From QHXW01 sp963768075 (GTDB lineage: Bacteria > Acidobacteriota > Terriglobia > Bryobacterales > Bryobacteraceae): DNA of 64,000 bases. Positions 59,125-64,000 of the stretch are shown here, in pieces. Position 1 is the stretch's first letter; each line of letters opens with the position of its first letter. The notes under the pieces were generated by a model. That model was not told where the DNA came from, made no database searches, and saw only the letters and a list, made by a program, of their open reading frames with translations. Location of the stretch: positions 620,001-684,000 of the forward strand of contig CAVYHD010000033.1 in the NCBI GenBank assembly GCA_963768075.1, in the 5' to 3' direction. A program made the position numbers and the translations under genes.

Positions 59125-62100
59125 TCAGAACTCCAGGCGCGCCTGGAACGCAATCATACGGGGTGAACTGTCACCGCCTAGCCCGACGCCCAGCAGTCCT
59201 GTCGGCGGCGAAGTCGGGTAGCTGAGCGCTCCGAATCCAGTCTGCGTGGAAGGTTTGCCCGGAATGCCAGCGTACCCAAAAACTGGAAGGCCAAAATTCG
59301 GATGATTGAACACGTTGAAGAATTGACCGTCGATGCGCAGCTTGACACGTTCCGTCAACTGGAACCACTTGGTCAGATAAAGATCGCTCCAGAAGAATTC
59401 AGGCCCGCGTAATGCATTCCGCCCGAGGTCGCCGAACTGACAATTCTTCGGACTATCACCGCCCGCACAGGCTCCGGTACTCGGATCGACCGCGGAAACA
59501 AACGCATCCGGGTTGAGCCACTGGATCGTTCCCGGTTGAGTGACGCCAGCGATTGGATTGTGTTCGTACAGCGGCACGCTGGGAATCACGCTAGCGTACT
59601 GCGGGCCGCTGCCCTGAACGATGCCCTCCCCGTTCGCGGAATACGGCGCGCTCAAAACCGAGAACGGCAAGCCGCTGTGCCGGAACACGGTGCCAGATAC
59701 CTGCCATCCGTTCAGCGCCCGCGCCAGCATCTGATTACGGAAATTGACCGGCAAATGATAAACATACTGCGCCGTGAAGTTCTGCCGCACGTCGTAATCG
59801 CACGGACCGTATTGCCGGCCCAGCTCGCCCGGCAGTGGAGAAAGAATCGCGCCGGCGGCGAATGGCAGGAACCCGCCGTTTGACACCGTGTCCATACATC
59901 GGCTCCATGTGTAATTCGCCTGGACCTCCAGTCCGTGACCCAGCCGCTTCTCTACCGTCAGCTGCAGGCCATTGTAGTGGCTGTTGGCCCCCGTGTTCAA
60001 TTGCGTCACCGGCCCGAAACGCGGATCAATCGGCTTTCCGTAAGGCAACGGCGCAAAGCAGCCCTCGCACACCGTTTGATAGCCATTCACCTGTGTCTCG
60101 TAAGGCTGGTTAACAGCGCGCGTCCCCACGTATTGCGCCCGCGCATGAATGGAATTGCCAATTTGGCGCTCCAAGCCGAAACTCCACTGCATGAAATAGG
60201 GCGCATGGAGCATGCCATCCGGAACGGCGGTGATCGAAATCGGCGGGAGGCACGCCCTCGGATTTGCCTGCGGCGATGCGCAGGAAAGTTCCCCCTCGGC
60301 GAAACCGGAATTGAACGATAGATTGGCGGCAATGGTCGCGTCTACGGCGCTGTTTGGCACACCCGGCGCAATGGCCGCTCCACCGGCGGTGCCCAGCAGC
60401 CCCCCTTGAAACGTTTTTGAATACGGCGGGTTCACTCCCACGAGATCGGCAACGCTCCCCGGCAAGATATCGCTGAACAGGCCAAATCCGCTGCGCAGCA
60501 CTGTCTGCGGCGCGAACTGCCACGCAATCGCGGTCCTTGGTTGCAGGATTGCCAGCGGTGTCGCAGCAAACACATTCGAGAGATGCGTCTGGATCACCGC
60601 ATCGAGCGGCTGATTCACATCGTGCGATATGGAATCAAACGACCCCACGAGGCGCGCCACAGCGTCATGCGGATTCAGGGGATTTGAATTGTACGTATCA
60701 CGGATGCCGAACGTCCATGTCAGGGTCCGCGTCAACTTCCAAGTATCCTGGGCGTAAAAATCCAGATTGAGAAAGTTGTATGGCTGCGAATCAGCCAGTG
60801 GGAAGGTTTTCGAAGCCGTCGACGCGACCCCGTAGATGAATTGCGGAAGGGTCGTGTAGGTGACCAGCGGAACCACGCCCTCACCGAAATCATAGTCATT
60901 CAGGCGGAAGATCCGGCTGTTCGTTCCGAACCGGAATTCGTGCGCGCCGGCCATCCAGGCGAGATTGTCATTGATAAAAAAGCGGGTGGCGCGCCGTCCC
61001 TGCACCCACGTATTGTCCAACCCTCCGAGCGTGGTGAACGGAGCATTGGCGCCGCTGCCTTGGAGGACGATGGGAAACGCCGCTTGCGTCTTCTGAAAAT
61101 CGGCTGGCCCGAACAGGCTCTCATACCACGAGAACGCCGGGTTGAAGTAATTCACCAGGCGCGCGGAGAACACATGCGTGTAACCCGCGGCGAATGAGTA
61201 GAGGGGCTGCGGAGAGAGGGCGTCAAACAGCGGATTAATTGGATCGGTATACGCCGCCTGAAGTCCGGTATCTGATTGAAACCGGAACCATGCCGTGTTG
61301 TTGGTGTCGATGTTGTAGTCGATGCGAGCTGTCTGCACCTGCTCGCGATCGTCGCTTGAATGCGATACACTCTGGCGATTCGCGCAACCATTTCCGTTGG
61401 GCGGATTACCGCCCGCGGTGGTTCCATCGCTGTTGAATGGGCAGCCCAGCACCGCGAGCGGCGTCCCCGCCGTTTTGCCATATAGCGAAAAGAGCTTCTG
61501 GTAGAACGGCACAAGCTGTGGCGCTGGCTGATAAATCGATCCTGTTATCGCGTCCACACCGCCGCGCGGTAGTTGCTGTAAAACATAGTCCTGAAATGCC
61601 GGCGTGGGCACGGTAGTGGCAGTCACAATCGGGAGCGCGATCCGCACCCATTCGGAATCGAAGAAGAAAAACAACTTATCGTGGAAGATCGGGCCGCCGA
61701 GACTCCCCCCGAAATGATTCACCGTGGAGCGCGGTTTTTGGTTTCCCGCAGTGGCGTTCGTAAAGTAATCTGCGGCACTAAACTTAGAGCCATCCCATAA
61801 CTCGTACAAGTTTCCGTGAAACCGATTGGTCCCGGATTTCGTGACATAGTTGACCTGAGATGCCCCGTACCTGCCCTGGTCGACCGCGTAGGAAACCGTG
61901 TTCACGGTCACCTCCGCAATCGAATTCAATCCGAGGACCAGATTGGTTGAAAGGCCGCTGTTCAGATTTGTAAGCGGATCGTTGGTCTCCAGGCCGTCAA
62001 CAATATAGCCGTTCGAAAGCGATGGCAGTCCATTGAACTGCACATTGCCATAACCATTCGTGCCACCAACGAAATCGTTCCCGCTTCCCGCTGTGTTAAT

Positions 62101-62598
62101 GAGCGCACCAGCCGCAAATTGCAGCGGATACGTCATGTCGCCGCCCGGATTCGGAAGGTCCTCGAGAGATCGGGCGGTCAGAGTCGTCGAAGTATTCGGG
62201 TTCTCCGGGTTGATCTGAGGCGCCAGTTCCTGAACGAGAACAGTCTCGCTTGCGGATGCGATGTTGAGCTTGAAATCCACCGTTTGCTTTTGTCCAAGTC
62301 CCGCGGGCACGGCGTTATTCTGCTGAGAGGCAAAGCGCTCGGCCTCCGCTTTCACCGTGTACAGGCCGGGCGCAAGTTGCGGAAAACTAAACCGCCCAGA
62401 GTCGTCTGTTTTCACGGATCGCTTGAGGCCATTGTCGATATTCGCGACGGTCACAGTGGCGCCGGGGATCGCCGCATCGGTCGGATCGGTAACCGATCCC
62501 ACAATCGCGCTTGTCGTCTCGCCCTGGGCCATCGCCGAAACCCGTATCGCCAACATACAGGCGAATAATGCCAGGAACCGTGTCCCTAATTTAGGCAT
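59125..62598 (-). CDS. Oar-like TonB-dependent receptor, full length
   Basis: About 1,157 residues, intact. The signal MPKLGTRFLALFACMLAIRVSAMAQ is followed by a carboxypeptidase-regulatory domain, AIVGSVTDPTDAAIPGATVTVAN, a plug with LPSLSNGYIVDGLETNDPL, and a barrel rich in aromatic residues. The chain ends MIAFQARLEF, a typical terminal beta-signal. The start used is the ATG at 62598; a TTG 12 codons upstream is possible. A TTAGG/CCTAA palindrome spans the ATG, and a DtxR/MntR-type regulator is divergent, so metal-responsive control is likely. The ligand is unknown. Confidence 0.9.
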   Translation of the reverse strand: MPKLGTRFLALFACMLAIRVSAMAQGETTSAIVGSVTDPTDAAIPGATVTVANIDNGLKRSVKTDDSGRFSFPQLAPGLYTVKAEAERFASQQNNAVPAGLGQKQTVDFKLNIASASETVLVQELAPQINPENPNTSTTLTARSLEDLPNPGGDMTYPLQFAAGALINTAGSGNDFVGGTNGYGNVQFNGLPSLSNGYIVDGLETNDPLTNLNSGLSTNLVLGLNSIAEVTVNTVSYAVDQGRYGASQVNYVTKSGTNRFHGNLYELWDGSKFSAADYFTNATAGNQKPRSTVNHFGGSLGGPIFHDKLFFFFDSEWVRIALPIVTATTVPTPAFQDYVLQQLPRGGVDAITGSIYQPAPQLVPFYQKLFSLYGKTAGTPLAVLGCPFNSDGTTAGGNPPNGNGCANRQSVSHSSDDREQVQTARIDYNIDTNNTAWFRFQSDTGLQAAYTDPINPLFDALSPQPLYSFAAGYTHVFSARLVNYFNPAFSWYESLFGPADFQKTQAAFPIVLQGSGANAPFTTLGGLDNTWVQGRRATRFFINDNLAWMAGAHEFRFGTNSRIFRLNDYDFGEGVVPLVTYTTLPQFIYGVASTASKTFPLADSQPYNFLNLDFYAQDTWKLTRTLTWTFGIRDTYNSNPLNPHDAVARLVGSFDSISHDVNQPLDAVIQTHLSNVFAATPLAILQPRTAIAWQFAPQTVLRSGFGLFSDILPGSVADLVGVNPPYSKTFQGGLLGTAGGAAIAPGVPNSAVDATIAANLSFNSGFAEGELSCASPQANPRACLPPISITAVPDGMLHAPYFMQWSFGLERQIGNSIHARAQYVGTRAVNQPYETQVNGYQTVCEGCFAPLPYGKPIDPRFGPVTQLNTGANSHYNGLQLTVEKRLGHGLEVQANYTWSRCMDTVSNGGFLPFAAGAILSPLPGELGRQYGPCDYDVRQNFTAQYVYHLPVNFRNQMLARALNGWQVSGTVFRHSGLPFSVLSAPYSANGEGIVQGSGPQYASVIPSVPLYEHNPIAGVTQPGTIQWLNPDAFVSAVDPSTGACAGGDSPKNCQFGDLGRNALRGPEFFWSDLYLTKWFQLTERVKLRIDGQFFNVFNHPNFGLPVFGYAGIPGKPSTQTGFGALSYPTSPPTGLLGVGLGGDSSPRMIAFQARLEF

Positions 62599-62605
62599 CC
62601 CTAAA
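62585..62605. promoter_or_regulatory. Putative DtxR/MntR-type operator over the TonB receptor start
   Basis: Two overlapping inverted repeats occur here: CCTAA-T-TTAGG (62585-62595) and TTTAGG-CATC-CCTAAA (62590-62605). The half-sites TTAGG and CCTAA match those of DtxR/IdeR-type operators. The second repeat covers the receptor ATG (62598-62596), where a bound repressor would block expression. The DtxR/MntR-like gene lies 99 bp away, facing the other direction. The spacing differs from the classic 19-bp IdeR box, so this is a prediction. Confidence 0.5.
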
Positions 62606-62703
62606 TAATACTGATATTGTCCTCTTCCCGTCAAGCCAGAGGACTAGCGCTACTAATAAGACGCCATTGCTTATCGGCGGTGGCGCGCCTATTCTGATAT
62701 TTA

Positions 62704-63429
62704 GTGAAACCTAGAAAGCTTGGACCCTACACCACGGAATCTGTAGACGACTACCTGAAAGGCATCCTGGAGCTCGGAGGCGCCGAAGAAGAACTGGTCA
62801 ACAGTAGCGCCCTAGTGCAGCATCTCGGCGTCCGTGCTGCTTCCGTTACTGGAATGCTCCAAAAGCTCGCAGCGCAGAAGCCACCGTTTGTGAAATACGA
62901 GAAGCACCAGGGTGTGCGTTTGACTGTCATGGGGAGGATGCGCGCTTTGGAGGTTCTTCGTCACCACCGTTTGCTGGAGCGCTTCCTCCATGATTTCCTC
63001 GACTACTCGTGGGACGAGGTTCACGATGAGGCAGAACGGCTGGAACACTTCATCTCGGAACGGCTTGAAGATCGCATCGCGGCGAAATTGGGAGATCCCG
63101 AAACTGATCCACACGGGCACCTGATCCCCGAGCGAAGCGGCGCGCTTCCGGCTCGGGACGAAGTACCGTTGTCGAAATGGGCGTGTGGCATCCCGGCTGT
63201 AATTAGCAGCGTGTCAGACCGTGACCCTGCCGCTTTGCGTGAGATGACACGACTCGGATTGAAGCCCGGCGTTGCAATCACGGTGGAAACCGGAGCGCGT
63301 AATGCCTCTCTGCGCGTCCGAATTGGCGATCGAACAGATTCAGTGCGCTTGAGCCAGGTCCTTGTCTCTGGAATCTCGGTAATCGCCAACCCAAATGTTC
63401 GCATCCGTTCGGAGAGGGACTCGGGATAA
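62704..63429 (+). CDS. DtxR/MntR-family metal-dependent transcriptional regulator
   Basis: A 241-residue regulator starting with GTG. The N-terminal winged helix is SVDDYLKGILELGGAEEELVNSSALVQHLGVRAASVTGMLQKLA. The dimerisation and metal-binding domain follows with HHRLLERFLHDFLDYSWDEVHDEAERLEH, and the C-terminal FeoA/SH3-like domain covers RDPAALREMTRLGLKPGVAITVE. It should repress metal uptake genes when Fe or Mn is present. The divergent TonB receptor carries a matching palindrome at its start codon, so it is the likely target. Confidence 0.9.
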   Translation: MKPRKLGPYTTESVDDYLKGILELGGAEEELVNSSALVQHLGVRAASVTGMLQKLAAQKPPFVKYEKHQGVRLTVMGRMRALEVLRHHRLLERFLHDFLDYSWDEVHDEAERLEHFISERLEDRIAAKLGDPETDPHGHLIPERSGALPARDEVPLSKWACGIPAVISSVSDRDPAALREMTRLGLKPGVAITVETGARNASLRVRIGDRTDSVRLSQVLVSGISVIANPNVRIRSERDSG

Positions 63430-63707
63430 TTCTACGACCGAATCTTAAGAAAAGTCCGGGATTGGTGAAGCACATGCAGATTCGGGTTAGCGGCATGAGC
63501 TGAGGCCCAACCGGACTACACGCCAAATACACTACAGCGTTTACCACCCTACTTGACTGCGGCTTGGCGGTTGGGATAAATGCCGATTCTTCTTCGTCGT
63601 GAAGGTGGTAAAAGAGCGTGCTGTCGAGTACCGGACGCGCATCATGAGGCCGGCCTAGCCCCGGAGTGAACGTCAGTCGGTACTAAATCTTTTTCTCGAA
63701 AAGCGAA
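63430..63707. other. Intergenic stretch, no recognisable gene
   Basis: About 280 bp between convergent genes. No ORF with family support and no clear rho-independent terminator were found. Confidence 0.5.
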
Positions 63708-64000
63708 TTAGTGGCGGCGGTCATTGAGGAGATTTCGCCACATTTCCATTGGTGCGTGGTTCGGATCGTTCTTGGTGTCCCAGTTCGCTCCGATGATGTC
63801 GATGTCTCCATCGTGGTCCACGTCGGCTACGCGTATATTATGCGAACCTGTGGTCGCAACGACCTGCAATTTCCAACTCTTGCCTTGGCCCTGGTTCAAA
63901 AAGAATCCCACACGTTTGTGCACGGAATCCTGCATTTCCGCGAATACCACATCGGGCTTCCCATCATTGTTCATGTCGGCAACCTTGAACGTGTGGACAT
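63708..64000 (-). CDS. FG-GAP/VCBS-repeat protein, 3' part
   Basis: The frame is open to the window edge, so the N-terminus lies outside. The visible 97 codons carry two FG-GAP calcium loops (DMNNDGKPDVVFAE and DVDHDGDIDIIGAN), ending MEMWRNLLNDRRH. Proteins of this type are exported beta-propellers, sometimes with sugar-acting domains further upstream. The partial sequence does not show what else the protein contains. Confidence 0.8.
   Translation of the reverse strand, partial: VHTFKVADMNNDGKPDVVFAEMQDSVHKRVGFFLNQGQGKSWKLQVVATTGSHNIRVADVDHDGDIDIIGANWDTKNDPNHAPMEMWRNLLNDRRH

Overview
The window reads as a chromosomal segment of a GC-rich acidobacterium, probably of the Solibacter/Bryobacter type. 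This is inferred from protein families that cluster in that phylum: an ADOP-type FtsX permease, a VWFA-related acidobacterial domain protein, SBBP-repeat secreted proteins, CRTAC1/ASPIC-UnbV and FG-GAP proteins, very large carboxypeptidase-regulatory/TonB receptors, DUF6807, DUF1501 remnants and Gfo/Idh plus xylose-isomerase-like operons. The taxonomic placement is inference. Many conserved genes, including moaA, nadA, gcvPB and a GH57 gene, are interrupted by one-base indels, several of them in homopolymers. The protein sequence stays family-like on both sides, which suggests an unpolished or metagenomic assembly rather than real gene decay.

Layout. 0-14.5 kb: secreted beta-propeller and redox proteins, a broken ADOP permease, a phosphoribosyltransferase/hydrolase pair, a haem-plus-copper secreted protein, an aminotransferase, a seven-repeat SBBP protein, miaB and a bifunctional nuclease. 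14.5-24.6 kb: a GH57 glycosidase coupled to a YncE/phosphoesterase protein, overlapping moaA and nadA, and, divergent from nadA, a radical SAM gene followed by an ATP-grasp gene. The radical SAM frame passes through an in-frame TGA giving a Cys-Sec-Ala-Glu-Pro tail, with a SECIS-like hairpin just after it. 24.3-29 kb: a gcvT-gcvH-gcvPA-gcvPB operon with yggX. 29-37.8 kb: VWA protein, PhzF, ceramidase-like enzyme, a four-gene sugar/oxidoreductase operon, and a ParB-like gene. 37.8-41.7 kb: a translationally coupled set of two alkaline-phosphatase-superfamily proteins, a small ribbon-helix-helix-like protein and a membrane protein.

41.8-56.8 kb looks like an island beside a tRNA-Ser(GCU) gene. 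The tRNA 3' end is repeated at 41.85 and 54.83 kb inside a ~140-bp direct repeat. The 13 kb between the repeats holds a GMC dehydrogenase pair, a TonB receptor, and a ROK regulator/GH28/DegT/MFS set that looks like a pectin or uronate locus. Between the second repeat and the tRNA are truncated gene remnants (MFS, EamA, DUF1501) and a VOC gene. Beyond the tRNA lie a DUF4038 (apiosidase-like) glycosidase, a second giant TonB receptor, and a divergent DtxR/MntR-type regulator. A TTAGG/CCTAA palindrome lies over the receptor's start codon. The window begins and ends inside FG-GAP-repeat secreted proteins. No integrase, transposase, CRISPR array or rRNA was seen.
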